This document shows positions 9,309-17,484 of a stretch of DNA of 64,000 nt, piece after piece. Below the pieces are notes generated by a model. That model ran no database searches. It was not told the origin of the DNA and saw only the letters and a program-made list of their open reading frames with translations. The stretch comes from Chryseobacterium oranimense (GTDB lineage: Bacteria; Bacteroidota; Bacteroidia; Flavobacteriales; Weeksellaceae), in assembly GCF_900129755.1 (NCBI RefSeq), contig NZ_FQWT01000009.1:62001-126000 (forward strand), given 5' to 3'. The position numbers were made by a program, and so were the translations under genes. Within the stretch, counting starts at the first letter, position 1, and each line of letters opens with the position of its first letter.

Positions 9309-9316
9309 CAAAAATA
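9309..9316 (-). promoter_or_regulatory. -7 box of the leftward glycosyltransferase operon, leaderless type
   Basis: The minus strand reads TATTTTTG, then CAGT, then ATG. With the usual 4-6 base distance from box to transcription start, the transcript would start at or beside the A of the ATG at 9304. Confidence 0.6.
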
Positions 9317-9337
9317 AAAATTTCATAATTAAATTTA

Positions 9338-9345
9338 TATTTTTG
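9338..9345 (+). promoter_or_regulatory. -7 box of the rightward GT4 gene
   Basis: The plus strand reads TATTTTTG immediately before ATG 9346. Because the transcript should start about 5 bases beyond the box, ATG 9346 would lie upstream of or at the RNA 5' end; this favours ATG 9364 as the start. Confidence 0.55.
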
Positions 9346-9363
9346 ATGAAAACCCTGAGCGGA

Positions 9364-10443
9364 ATGCAAAAGAAAATTCTTATTGATGTTGAAAGATTAA
9401 AGTACCCAAAGTCGGGAATTGCCAACGTATGTGTTTCATTAATAAAGGGTCTGGACGAAAAAGAGTCTGATTTTGACTATACTTTTTACGGTCCGAAAAA
9501 AAATATTCCAGGCACAAAAAAAAGTTTTAATATCATCGACTGGAAGCTCTGGCAAAAGAAATTTTCAATCAATACAAAGCCTTTTTCACTAATCCATACC
9601 ACTCATCAGCTGTCCGAATATTTTCATACTGTAATGAACGGCCAGAAAAAAGTGGTGACGCTTCATGATCTTAATTTCTTACATGACAACAGCTCGGAAA
9701 AAAAGGTAAATAAAAGTAAAAAGCTCGTCCAGAAAAATATAGGGAATGCAGATGCAATAGTCTGTATTTCAGAGTTTGTGAAGGATGATTTTCTTAAAAA
9801 TAAGGGACTTTTCAAACTGAAAAGTAACGTTAAAATTGAAGTCATTTATAACGGACTTATCTTTCCCGAAACTACAGGATTCAGTTCCCGCAACACTTAC
9901 AGTTTCATTGGCAAAAAATACATTCTGAATATCGGGGTCCTTTTTCCAAAAAAGAATCAGGAAGTGCTTCTGGACCTTATCTCAAAAAACGACAGAGATC
10001 TTGTATTGATCACTTCATCTGCGAAGTCTGCCTATAAAGAACAGTTTTTAGAAAAAATCAGAAAACTTGGGCTGGAGAGGAGAGTGCATATTTTGGAAAA
10101 TGTAGATAATAATGAAAAGTATTTTCTTCTGGAGCATTGTGAATCCTACTGCCACCCTTCACTGGCAGAAGGCTTTGGAATTCCGCCTGTGGAAGCCATG
10201 CATTTCGGGAAACCTGTTTTTCTAAGTAAACTAACAAGCCTCCCGGAAATTGGAGGAGATTTAGCTTTCTATTTCGATAATTTTTCGGCAGAGCACATGC
10301 AGCAGGTGTATGCATCGGGAATGCAGCTCTATGGCTCCGGAAAAGATGAGTATGCCTTAAAATTAAAAGCCAGGGCAATAAAATTCGGCTATCTTGAGAT
10401 GGCGGCTGCCTATGAGAAGCTCTATAATGAGCTGCTGAATTAA
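9364..10443 (+). CDS. Family 4 glycosyltransferase
   Basis: A GT-B glycosyltransferase, 359 residues from ATG 9364 or 365 from ATG 9346. The donor-binding domain shows LNIGVLFPKKNQEVLLDL and the acidic motif HPSLAEGFGIPPVEAM, followed by GKPVFLSKLTSLPEIGG, typical of GT4 mannosyl- or glucosyltransferases. ATG 9364 (MQKKILIDVERL) is preferred because the promoter box ends right at ATG 9346 and the family usually begins with such a hydrophobic strand. It overlaps the convergent deacetylase gene by 4 bases at the stop codons. Confidence 0.9.
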   Translation: MQKKILIDVERLKYPKSGIANVCVSLIKGLDEKESDFDYTFYGPKKNIPGTKKSFNIIDWKLWQKKFSINTKPFSLIHTTHQLSEYFHTVMNGQKKVVTLHDLNFLHDNSSEKKVNKSKKLVQKNIGNADAIVCISEFVKDDFLKNKGLFKLKSNVKIEVIYNGLIFPETTGFSSRNTYSFIGKKYILNIGVLFPKKNQEVLLDLISKNDRDLVLITSSAKSAYKEQFLEKIRKLGLERRVHILENVDNNEKYFLLEHCESYCHPSLAEGFGIPPVEAMHFGKPVFLSKLTSLPEIGGDLAFYFDNFSAEHMQQVYASGMQLYGSGKDEYALKLKARAIKFGYLEMAAAYEKLYNELLN

Positions 10444-11183
10444 AATTTAATTTTTCCGAGTCTCAGTTTCCACTTGAATACATTTAAACTGTCGTCTCCT
10501 CTGATATCAATCCTTTTGATCTCAAATTTATTTTTCCAGGGATAATAGGCAATATTGTTACCTATACGTACTGCAGAAGTGATTCCTGCATTTTCAAGGA
10601 TAGAGAAAAATTCTTTTTTCTGTTTACCTTTTTTGGGAAATTTACCATAAGGATAGGCGAGTACCTTTGTAAAGGGAATTGCTTTTTCCTCAAGGGTACG
10701 GATGTTTTTATGGAGATCATCTGCCGCTTCCTGTAAGGAGATTTGTGAATAGTTCCTGTGAGCATGGCTGTGCAGGGCTATTTCAACCAATTCGGGATTA
10801 AGGGATTTTATCTCGTCAAAGGTCATCAGCTGGCGGTTTTCTTCGTTTTCGCTTTTTTCGATAAGCTCAGTTGGAACGAAGATCGTTGCTTTCAGCCTAT
10901 ACTTTTCCAGTAAGGGAATCAGGTATTGAAGGTTATTGAGATAGCCGTCATCAAATGTCAGGATAAGTTTATGCTTCAGCTGGTTGCTGGTATTCAGATC
11001 ATTAAAAAATAAAGTGTTGTAATTGCTTTTAATATATTGAAGCTGGTTTTCAAGGTTTTCTGCAGACACAGTAAGTAAATCTCTACCTGGAATTTCTTTT
11101 TCCGGCAGAACTTTGTGATACATGAGAATACGGACGCTTTCTGTTTTCGAAAATCCTAGTGTCCTTTTAATGAATCTAAACAT
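10440..11183 (-). CDS. Polysaccharide deacetylase family protein (NodB homology)
   Basis: A 247-residue carbohydrate esterase family 4 protein, predicted to remove N- or O-acetyl groups from a glycan by a metal-dependent mechanism. Motif 1 is LTFDDGY (about residue 75), with the catalytic Asp and metal-binding Asp. Motif 2 is HSHAHRNYSQIS, giving the two metal-binding His, and a later motif is AYPYGKFPKKG. No signal peptide is evident. It lies tail to tail with the GT4 gene, inside the glycan cluster, so its substrate is probably the polysaccharide made there. Confidence 0.9.
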   Translation of the reverse strand: MFRFIKRTLGFSKTESVRILMYHKVLPEKEIPGRDLLTVSAENLENQLQYIKSNYNTLFFNDLNTSNQLKHKLILTFDDGYLNNLQYLIPLLEKYRLKATIFVPTELIEKSENEENRQLMTFDEIKSLNPELVEIALHSHAHRNYSQISLQEAADDLHKNIRTLEEKAIPFTKVLAYPYGKFPKKGKQKKEFFSILENAGITSAVRIGNNIAYYPWKNKFEIKRIDIRGDDSLNVFKWKLRLGKIKF

Positions 11184-11339
11184 GGCTATCTGAATTTTAC
11201 AAAACGTATATTCTATAACGATCTTACGGTTTATAATAATTCTACTGTTTTAATTTGATTGACTGATTTTATGATGATAAGTCTACAAAAAAAGAGATCT
11301 GTTACAATCTTCAAAAATAATTAAATATCAGATGCATTA

Positions 11340-11370
11340 GCTTAAAAAAATATTAAAATAATATTTAAGC
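11340..11370. other. AT-rich hairpin
   Basis: Arms GCTTAAA and TTTAAGC with an inner AATATT pairing. It lies between the deacetylase and WaaE-like genes, upstream of the deacetylase. Its role is not clear; it has no good T-run for a terminator. A weak TATTTTTG on the minus strand at 11312-11319 could be the deacetylase promoter with a long leader. Confidence 0.35.
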
Positions 11371-11400
11371 CTTTGAATAGGTGTCACAAATAAAAAATAA

Positions 11401-11422
11401 AGCCGGAAGCATTAGCCCGGCT
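11401..11422 (-). terminator. Intrinsic terminator of the rocD/WaaE-like operon
   Basis: Hairpin arms AGCCGG and CCGGCT, followed on the minus strand by a T-rich run (A-rich on plus strand just left of the hairpin). It lies 20 bases after the stop of the WaaE-like gene at 11442. Confidence 0.75.
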
Positions 11423-11441
11423 ATTGTATTTTAGATATAAA

Positions 11442-12197
11442 TTATTTGAGCTTGAGAATCTCGTTGATCTTGATGTATTTTAGAAAAGTGTAAAATGCGC
11501 CGGTAATAGAAATATAAAATCCCGCAACCCCATCAAGAAAGCCGAACTTGAAAAAATAGGTTTTCATAAAATCATAAAAAGGCGAAAAAATAATCTTAAA
11601 AAGAGATACCGACTTCCCGCTGGAAATCTTTTTTTCTGCCATCAGCTGGGTATAGCTGTTGATTTTTTCAATATGATGGGCAATACTTTTATAGGTATAA
11701 TGATCGATATTTCCAGGCAATTTTCCTTTTTTATCTTGTGTTATGAAACATTCATGTACCAGATCGTCAGTATATTTTCCATGTCCTTTTTTAAAAAACC
11801 TTTCTCTCCATACGTTTCCCCATCCGCCATACTTAATGGTTTTTTTCAGCAGGATGTTGTTGAAGTGGATTTCATAAACATTATAAGGAGGGTTGGAGCT
11901 GTTTAAAATTTCTTTAATAGCCTGCACTGCTTTCTGGTCCGGAACTTCATCGGAATCCAGGAACAGGATCCATTCTCCCGAAGCTTCAGACAGGGTATAG
12001 TTTTTCTGACAGCCGAAGCCGAGAAATTTTTTCTGAATAAATTTTACCTTTGGAAACCCGGTACAGATTTCCTCGGTTTTGTCTGTGGAAAAAGAATCAA
12101 CGACAATAATCTCATCGGCTATCTCATAGATGCTCCTGATGCTTTTCTCAATGATTCTTTCTCCATTTAAAACAATATAACAGACTGATAACTTCAT
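11442..12197 (-). CDS. Family 2 glycosyltransferase, WaaE/KdtX-like
   Basis: A 251-residue GT2 protein with the layout of the LPS core beta-1,4-glucosyltransferases: SVCYIVLNGERIIEKSI, IVVDSFSTDKT, FLGFGCQKNYTLSEA, then the metal-binding LFLDSDEVP. The middle has YGGWGNVWRERFFKKG, and the C terminus has an amphipathic or membrane-associating stretch (FYISITGAFYTFLKYIK). Its ATG overlaps the rocD stop by one base (TAATG), so the two are translationally coupled. Probable role: adding a sugar to the LPS inner core at the cytoplasmic face. Confidence 0.9.
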   Translation of the reverse strand: MKLSVCYIVLNGERIIEKSIRSIYEIADEIIVVDSFSTDKTEEICTGFPKVKFIQKKFLGFGCQKNYTLSEASGEWILFLDSDEVPDQKAVQAIKEILNSSNPPYNVYEIHFNNILLKKTIKYGGWGNVWRERFFKKGHGKYTDDLVHECFITQDKKGKLPGNIDHYTYKSIAHHIEKINSYTQLMAEKKISSGKSVSLFKIIFSPFYDFMKTYFFKFGFLDGVAGFYISITGAFYTFLKYIKINEILKLK

Positions 12198-13444
12198 TAA
12201 TGAAATTCTGTAATAGTTTTTTCAATGATTTTGACGCAGTCTAACAGCTGCTCTTCTGTAATTACCAAAGGGGGTGCCAATCTGATGATATTTCCGTGGG
12301 TTGGCTTGGCAAGGAGACCATTTTCTTTTAATTTTAAGCATAGATCCCAGGCTGTAGAGCTGTCCGGAGTATCATTAATCAGGATAGCATTTAAAAGGCC
12401 TTTTCCTCTTACTTTGGTAATCAGGTTATTTTTAGCAATGATTTTTTCAATTTCGGATCTGAAAAGCTGACCCAACTTTTCTGCTCTTTCAGATAGCTTT
12501 TCGTCTTCAACTACATCCAGGGCGGCCACTGCCACTGCACAGGCAATTGGATTTCCCCCGAATGTAGAACCGTGTTGTCCCGGCTTGATTACGTTCATGA
12601 TATTGTCATTGGCCAATACGGCTGATACAGGATACATACCTCCTGAAAGAGCTTTTCCCAAGATCAGGATATCAGGCTGCACATTCTCGTGGTGGCAGGC
12701 AATAAGCTGGCCTGTTCTGGCAATACCCGTCTGAACCTCGTCTGCGATAAACAGCACATTGTGTTTTTTGCATAGTTCAGATGCATTTTTAAGGAAGCCT
12801 TCGTCCGGAACATAAACACCTGCTTCACCCTGGATAGGCTCTACCAGAAATGCGGAAATATTTCCTGCTTCTCTGTTCAGTACTTCTTCCAATGCGGCAA
12901 TATCGTTGTAAGGAATTTTTATAAATCCTGGAGTAAAAGGTCCGTAATTCTGATTGGCATCAGGATCATTTGAGAAAGAAACAATAGTAGTGGTTCTTCC
13001 GTGGAAATTGTTTTCGCAAACAATGATTTTGGCTGCGTTTTCTGAAATTCCTTTTACTTCATAGCTCCATTTTCTTGCTAATTTTACGGCAGTCTCTACG
13101 GCTTCAGCTCCGGAATTCATAGGAAGTACCTTATCAAATCCGAAAAGAGTAGTGATTTTCTGCTCATATTCTCCCAGTTTTGAATTGTAAAATGCTCTTG
13201 AAGTAAGGGCAAGTTTCTGAGCCTGCTCTACCAGTGCCGACACAATTCTGGGATGGGAATGCCCCTGGTTTACAGCAGAGTAGGCGGAAAGGAAATCATA
13301 ATATTTTTTGCCTTCCACATCCCATACAAAAACACCTTCTCCACGGTCCAGAACTACTGGAAGAGGATGATAGTTGTGTGCTCCGTGCTGGTCTTCAAGG
13401 TCAATAAAATACTGTGAGTTTTTTGCTGTTGCTGCTGTTGACAT
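12197..13444 (-). CDS. rocD: Ornithine--oxo-acid transaminase
   Basis: PLP enzyme that converts L-ornithine and 2-oxoglutarate to glutamate-5-semialdehyde and glutamate, linking arginine breakdown with proline and glutamate. The 415 residues fit the class III aminotransferase fold. Key features seen are the cofactor region MNSGAEAVETAVKLARKW, FIADEVQTGIARTG with the PLP-ring Asp, and ILGKALSGGMYPVSA with the Schiff-base Lys, then GQHGSTFGGNP. It has its own promoter (13461-13468) and is the first gene of a two-gene operon with a glycosyltransferase, an unexpected pairing. Confidence 0.95.
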   Translation of the reverse strand: MSTAATAKNSQYFIDLEDQHGAHNYHPLPVVLDRGEGVFVWDVEGKKYYDFLSAYSAVNQGHSHPRIVSALVEQAQKLALTSRAFYNSKLGEYEQKITTLFGFDKVLPMNSGAEAVETAVKLARKWSYEVKGISENAAKIIVCENNFHGRTTTIVSFSNDPDANQNYGPFTPGFIKIPYNDIAALEEVLNREAGNISAFLVEPIQGEAGVYVPDEGFLKNASELCKKHNVLFIADEVQTGIARTGQLIACHHENVQPDILILGKALSGGMYPVSAVLANDNIMNVIKPGQHGSTFGGNPIACAVAVAALDVVEDEKLSERAEKLGQLFRSEIEKIIAKNNLITKVRGKGLLNAILINDTPDSSTAWDLCLKLKENGLLAKPTHGNIIRLAPPLVITEEQLLDCVKIIEKTITEFH

Positions 13445-13460
13445 ATGTTTTGGTTTTTGA

Positions 13461-13468
13461 CAAATTTA
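13461..13468 (-). promoter_or_regulatory. rocD: -7 box of the rocD promoter
   Basis: The minus strand reads TAAATTTG. The expected transcription start is about 10 bases before the ATG at 13444. Confidence 0.5.
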
Positions 13469-13753
13469 AGCATTATTAATGAGATGTATGAACAAAAACA
13501 TAATAGGGTACGGGGAAGTATTTAAAGTGTATTTTAGGGCCGGATTGGGGTGTTTCAGAAAATATTTCTTTGCCTGATAAGGTCAAACAGGTTTTATATC
13601 TTTCAGGAGAGCTTTATATTATTTTAGAAACTAAATTTTATTATCTGCTATAAGATCAATTCTATCTCAATAAATTTTATTTCTATTTCTTTTAACTTTA
13701 ACCACAATATCTTCACCGATTGATTTCTGGAAATATGAGTTCAATCATTACAG
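13469..13753. other. Intergenic region between tssD and rocD without a visible gene
   Basis: About 285 AT-rich bases. No open frame with protein character, no tRNA, no clear hairpin and no second promoter was seen. Confidence 0.4.
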
Positions 13754-13801
13754 CCAAAAAAAGACAGAACAGCATCCCGATCGGAAACTACTATTCTGTC
13801 T
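13754..13801 (-). terminator. Intrinsic terminator of tssD
   Basis: Near-perfect hairpin with arms AGACAGAACAG and CTATTCTGTCT and a long loop, followed on the minus strand by a run of seven T. It lies about 33 bases after the tssD stop. Confidence 0.75.
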
Positions 13802-13833
13802 GTTGTTATTTTTTTGATATGGGAATTATATCC

Positions 13834-14241
13834 TTAAGATGAAGGCCATTCTCCTCTGTATGAAGAATTACCAAGATCAATTTGTTCTGCACTCACAACA
13901 AAAGTGATGTACATGCTGTTATCATCTACTGCGTCGAAGTCTACTTCATGCTGGATTACATATCCGTTCTCCCATTTCAAAGTAGTCAGTGTTCCTTCTT
14001 CGTGAGACTTGTTAAAGGTAACCTCTCCGGTTGTAGGCTTGTATTTTCCGTTAAGAAGACTTTCCAGAATGTCTGATTTTTCTGTAGCTTCCACTGTGAT
14101 TTTGATGAGTGCATTGGAAGGATCTGATGCCACTCTTCCTGATACATCTGTAGAACGGGATACACTGTAGTTAAGCTTTAGTAACTTTTGTCCCTCACCG
14201 CCGTTGAATTTTAAAATTCCTCTTGAATTTCTTTCTGCCAT
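13834..14241 (-). CDS. tssD: Type VI secretion system tube protein TssD (Hcp-like), orphan copy
   Basis: A 135-residue Hcp/TssD-like protein. The Bacteroidetes type VI system (T6SS subtype iii) builds its inner tube from hexameric rings of such proteins, which are propelled into target cells. The sequence fits this family: ILKFNGGEGQKLLKLNYS at the start and the beta-rich core with GRVASDPSNALIKITVEA. No other tss gene is within the window, so this is a stand-alone tube paralog. It has its own promoter and terminator, hence is monocistronic. It may be an accessory tube unit or an effector-carrying Hcp. Confidence 0.85.
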   Translation of the reverse strand: MAERNSRGILKFNGGEGQKLLKLNYSVSRSTDVSGRVASDPSNALIKITVEATEKSDILESLLNGKYKPTTGEVTFNKSHEEGTLTTLKWENGYVIQHEVDFDAVDDNSMYITFVVSAEQIDLGNSSYRGEWPSS

Positions 14242-14291
14242 GATTAGTAAATTTTAATTGTTAATATTTTGTGATTTGTTTTTTATATCAC

Positions 14292-14299
14292 CAAAAATA
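14292..14299 (-). promoter_or_regulatory. -7 box of the tssD promoter
   Basis: The minus strand reads TATTTTTG. Leader of about 45 bases. The rest of the 300-base gap upstream (to 14490) holds nothing else recognisable. Confidence 0.5.
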
Positions 14300-14494
14300 G
14301 AAGTAATTATATTATCAGGAAAAAGTTTTTGGAAAAATTTTAAAAAGTGTAGTAATTCTTCGACTAACACTTGTTAGGTGACTTGTTTGTTGGTACTCAG
14401 TGTTTTATAGGATTTGGGATGATGGAGTTGATAAAGTCCGATAAACAGGGAGATTGAACATTTATAGAAGCTGTACCGGATTTTTTGAATAAAA

Positions 14495-14518
14495 AAACTG
14501 CCCCGGATGAGGCAGTTT
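14495..14518 (-). terminator. Intrinsic terminator of accBC
   Basis: Perfect hairpin AAACTGCC / GGCAGTTT with a T-run on the minus strand, 22 bases after the accC stop. Confidence 0.85.
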
Positions 14519-14540
14519 AAAATGTTATCTGTAAATAATC

Positions 14541-15896
14541 TTAGTGATTATCATATTTTCTGTCCATTACAAAATCCTCCATGAATTTTGTTGTATAGTT
14601 CCCTGACAGATAATCTTCATTATCCATCAATTGTCTGTGGAAAGGAATCGTTGTTTTTACACCTTCAATATAGAATTCTTCCAGTGCACGTCTCATTTTA
14701 GCGATAGCTTCCTCACGGGTTTGAGCCGTAGTGATAAGTTTAGCGATCATAGAGTCATAGTTGGAAGGAATTGTATATCCTGAGTAAACGTGAGTGTCCA
14801 CTCTGATCCCGTGTCCGCCAGGAATATTTAATCCTGTGATTTTTCCCGGTGACGGTCTGAAATCAGCATAAGGATCTTCAGCGTTGATTCTGCACTCGAT
14901 TGAGTGTAATTTCGGGTAATAGTTGATTCCGGAAATAGGAGTTCCTGCTGCAAGAAGAATCTGTTCTCTGATCAGGTCATAATCAATTACCTGCTCAGTA
15001 ATAGGATGCTCTACCTGGATTCTTGTATTCATTTCCATGAAATAGAAATTTCTGTGCTTGTCTACAAGGAATTCAATAGTTCCCACACCTTCGTATCCAA
15101 TGAATTCAGCAGCTTTTACAGCAGCTTCACCCATTTTCTCACGCAGTTCGTCGGTCATGAAAGGAGAAGGAGTTTCTTCAGTCAGTTTCTGGTTTCTTCT
15201 CTGTACAGAACAGTCTCTTTCAGAAAGGTGACATGCTTTTCCGTACTGGTCACCAGCCACCTGAATTTCGATGTGTCTTGGTTCTTCAATCAGTTTTTCC
15301 ATGTACATTCCTCCGTTTCCGAAGGCAGCCACAGCTTCCTGAATAGCAGATTCCCAGTGATCTTTAAGGTCTTCCGCTTTCCATACAGCTCTCATACCTT
15401 TTCCACCACCACCGGCAGTAGCTTTGATCATAACAGGATATCCTGTTTCTTCAGCTACTTTTACAGCATGCTCATAAGATTCGATCAATCCGTCAGAACC
15501 TGGTACACATGGTACTCCTGCAGCCTTCATTGTCGCTTTGGCATTTGCTTTATCACCCATTCTTTCGATCTGCTCAGGAGAAGCACCAATGAACTTGATG
15601 TTGTTTTTCTGGCAGATTCTGGAGAAGTTGGCATTTTCAGATAAAAACCCGTAACCAGGATGAATAGCATCGGCATTGGTAATTTCTGCTGCTGCTATAA
15701 TATTAGAGATTTTAAGATAGGAGTCTTTGCTCATAGCAGGCCCTATACAAACTGCCTCATCAGCAAATCTTACATGGAGACTGTCTTTGTCTGCAGTAGA
15801 GTATACGGCAACGGTTTTGATCCCCATTTCTTTGCAGGTACGTAAAATACGCATTGCAATTTCGCCACGGTTGGCTATTAATATTTTTTTGAACAT
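14541..15896 (-). CDS. accC: Acetyl-CoA carboxylase biotin carboxylase subunit
   Basis: AccC carboxylates the biotin on BCCP using ATP and bicarbonate. The 451 residues show the three expected regions: N-terminal KILIANRGEIAMRILRTC, the ATP-grasp glycine loop KATAGGGGKGMRAV, and MEMNTRIQVEHPITE with catalytic Glu and Arg. It follows accB with a gap of about 93 bases that contains AT-rich near-repeats. The pair forms the biotin half of acetyl-CoA carboxylase; accA is at 1.8 kb. Confidence 0.97.
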   Translation of the reverse strand: MFKKILIANRGEIAMRILRTCKEMGIKTVAVYSTADKDSLHVRFADEAVCIGPAMSKDSYLKISNIIAAAEITNADAIHPGYGFLSENANFSRICQKNNIKFIGASPEQIERMGDKANAKATMKAAGVPCVPGSDGLIESYEHAVKVAEETGYPVMIKATAGGGGKGMRAVWKAEDLKDHWESAIQEAVAAFGNGGMYMEKLIEEPRHIEIQVAGDQYGKACHLSERDCSVQRRNQKLTEETPSPFMTDELREKMGEAAVKAAEFIGYEGVGTIEFLVDKHRNFYFMEMNTRIQVEHPITEQVIDYDLIREQILLAAGTPISGINYYPKLHSIECRINAEDPYADFRPSPGKITGLNIPGGHGIRVDTHVYSGYTIPSNYDSMIAKLITTAQTREEAIAKMRRALEEFYIEGVKTTIPFHRQLMDNEDYLSGNYTTKFMEDFVMDRKYDNH

Positions 15897-15903
15897 CTTC
15901 TTC

Positions 15904-15988
15904 GAAATTTTAAATTATAAATTTTGAATTTTAAATTATTTTAAATGAAAGCATTCATCTAAAATTTATAATCTTTAATCTAAAATTC
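15904..15988. repeat. AT-rich short-period repeat between accB and accC
   Basis: The gap is made of degenerate copies of TTTAAATTATAAATTTTGAA-like and ATCTAAAATTTATAATC-like units in both orientations. Similar short-period AT-rich gaps precede the NlpC/P60 gene (31610-31688) and leuS (37648-37682). Confidence 0.45.
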
Positions 15989-15989
15989 C

Positions 15990-16472
15990 TTAAGATGGAT
16001 CTACTAAGAATAAAGGCTGGTCGTATTCTACCGGTGTAGCATCGTCTACTAAAATCTTCACGATTTTTCCGCTGATTTCAGAATCGATCTGGTTGAATAA
16101 CTTCATTGCTTCGATTACGCAAACTACTTTTCCTACGGAAATTTCATCACCTACGTTTACGAATACATCTTTATCAGGAGATGGTTTTCTGTAGAAAGTA
16201 CCGATCATTGGAGATTTGATAGCCACATATTTGCTGTCATCTGAAGCGGCTTCTGTTTTTTCAACAGAAACTGCTGCCGGAGAAGCAACAGGAGCCGGAG
16301 CTGCCGCAGCCTGAGGTGCTGTGTGGTATACTGCTGGCTGTGCATAAACCGCATCGCTACCTGCTAATGGAGTTTTAATGGTGATTTCGAAATCTTTAGT
16401 TTTGTATTTTACTTCTGAAACTTCAGCTTTAGATACAAACTTAATAAGATTTTGTATGTCTTTAATGTCCAT
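15990..16472 (-). CDS. accB: Biotin carboxyl carrier protein of acetyl-CoA carboxylase
   Basis: BCCP carries the biotin arm between the carboxylase and carboxyltransferase. The 160-residue protein has an N-terminal helix (MDIKDIQNLIKFVSKAEVSE), an Ala/Pro-rich linker (about 55-90) and a C-terminal biotinyl domain with EAMKLFNQI, where the Lys is biotinylated. ATG 16472 is chosen because the longer frame would start inside or beyond the promoter at 16496-16524. The accB promoter lies after the rpmF terminator, so accBC is a separate unit. Confidence 0.96.
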   Translation of the reverse strand: MDIKDIQNLIKFVSKAEVSEVKYKTKDFEITIKTPLAGSDAVYAQPAVYHTAPQAAAAPAPVASPAAVSVEKTEAASDDSKYVAIKSPMIGTFYRKPSPDKDVFVNVGDEISVGKVVCVIEAMKLFNQIDSEISGKIVKILVDDATPVEYDQPLFLVDPS

Positions 16473-16495
16473 AAAATTGATATTTGATTTTGTCC

Positions 16496-16524
16496 CAAAG
16501 ATACCAAAAAAACGTAAAAAACAA
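16496..16524 (-). promoter_or_regulatory. accBC promoter
   Basis: On the minus strand TTG (16524-16522), 18 bases, then TATCTTTG (16503-16496). Both elements match the Bacteroidetes consensus. Expected leader is about 20 bases. Confidence 0.7.
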
Positions 16525-16525
16525 C

Positions 16526-16564
16526 AAAAAACCGCCAAATTTTATCAAAATTGGGCGGTTTTTG
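16526..16564 (-). terminator. Terminator of the yceD-rpmF unit
   Basis: Long hairpin with arms AAACCGCCAAATTTT and AAAATTGGGCGGTTT (one mismatch), with A/T tracts on both sides. It lies 36 bases after rpmF and just upstream of the accB promoter; it could work in both directions. Confidence 0.8.
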
Positions 16565-16599
16565 TATTAAAATGAGGCTTTTTCACTGAAAAGCGACTC

Positions 16600-16803
16600 T
16601 TAGTTTTCTTCTGTAGCTGCTACTTCTTTTTCCAATACTACTTTACCTCTGTAGTAAAGTTTTCCTTCATGCCAGTGAGCTCTGTGGTAAAGGTGAAGTT
16701 CACCAGTTGTTGCATCTTTCGCTAATTGAGGAACTACTGCTTTATAATGAGTTCTTCTCTTATCTCTTCTTGTGGACGACTGTCTTCTCTTAGGATGTGC
16801 CAT
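16600..16803 (-). CDS. rpmF: 50S ribosomal protein L32
   Basis: Small basic protein of the large ribosomal subunit, 67 residues. It begins MAHPKRRQSSTRRDKRRTHY, the typical L32 N terminus. There are no cysteines, so this is the zinc-independent form. ATG 16803 is the family start; the upstream in-frame ATG at 16845 would add an unrelated tail. It follows the yceD-like gene, the arrangement known from many bacteria. Confidence 0.96.
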   Translation of the reverse strand: MAHPKRRQSSTRRDKRRTHYKAVVPQLAKDATTGELHLYHRAHWHEGKLYYRGKVVLEKEVAATEEN

Positions 16804-16869
16804 TTTGAATAACTTTTTTAATTGATGAGCGATGAGATTCATCATCTCATCATATTTAAATTATTTTAT

Positions 16870-17400
16870 TTAATTATTGTCTTTTAATTTTCTCAACGCG
16901 TCCCATCGGGGATCGCTGTCATGCTCTTCCTCTTCGGACTCTTCAATGTCTTTCGGACTGAACCTGTTTAGAATTTCCAGATCTTCATCGCTTACATTCG
17001 GTGAAATTTTTTTCATGGGTATAGAAAGCTGTACGTTTTCGTAAATCAGCTGAGCTACATTGAATGCATGATCTGAAGCTGGTATCGTAATGACGTCTTC
17101 ATTGCTGTCGTCATATTCTTCACCAAAATTCACCAAAATTCTGATCTCGTTTTCAATAGGATACTCGAACTCATCATTTGTGATATCACAAATAAGGGTA
17201 ACTGTCCCATGTACTTTGATCTCAAATTCCAAAAACGTGGTATGTTTTTCAAGAAAAACATCTGCGGTTATATTAGGATTTGTAAATTCCTGTTCAGTGT
17301 CAAATAATTGAAAGAACGTTTTATCTATCTCAAATTTGAACACGTGCTTCCCGTTTTTGAGTCCGGAAAAGCTTACGTCATAGTTTCTTAACTTGTCCAT
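16870..17400 (-). CDS. YceD-like DUF177 protein
   Basis: A 176-residue DUF177/YceD family protein. In E. coli and plants this family is linked to 23S rRNA accumulation, and its gene is usually next to rpmF, as here. Visible features: LRNYDVSFSGLKNGKH at the start, a central CDITNDEFEYPIEN, and an acidic C terminus with DPRWDALRKLKDN. ATG 17400 is chosen because the ATG at 17415 overlaps the -7 box (17413-17420). The cysteine pair found in some homologs is reduced to one Cys. Confidence 0.88.
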   Translation of the reverse strand: MDKLRNYDVSFSGLKNGKHVFKFEIDKTFFQLFDTEQEFTNPNITADVFLEKHTTFLEFEIKVHGTVTLICDITNDEFEYPIENEIRILVNFGEEYDDSNEDVITIPASDHAFNVAQLIYENVQLSIPMKKISPNVSDEDLEILNRFSPKDIEESEEEEHDSDPRWDALRKLKDNN

Positions 17401-17412
17401 AAAATGAGTGTG

Positions 17413-17420
17413 CAAAAATA
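17413..17420 (-). promoter_or_regulatory. -7 box of the yceD-rpmF promoter
   Basis: The minus strand reads TATTTTTGC. The box ends 12 bases before the ATG at 17400, giving a very short leader of about 7 bases. Confidence 0.65.
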
Positions 17421-17484
17421 TGCAATTTTTTTATAATAACAAATAAAATCCATAACAAATTAATTTAAAATTTGTTTTAACCGG

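Noticed and set aside
15006..15644. 212-codon frame opposite accC
   Set aside because: Shadow of accC on the other strand; Ser/Phe-rich translation without family features. The same holds for other long antisense frames such as 137-487 and 19880-20443.
16473..16538. Longer start for accB
   Set aside because: It would include the accBC promoter and part of the rpmF terminator; the BCCP N terminus is at 16472.
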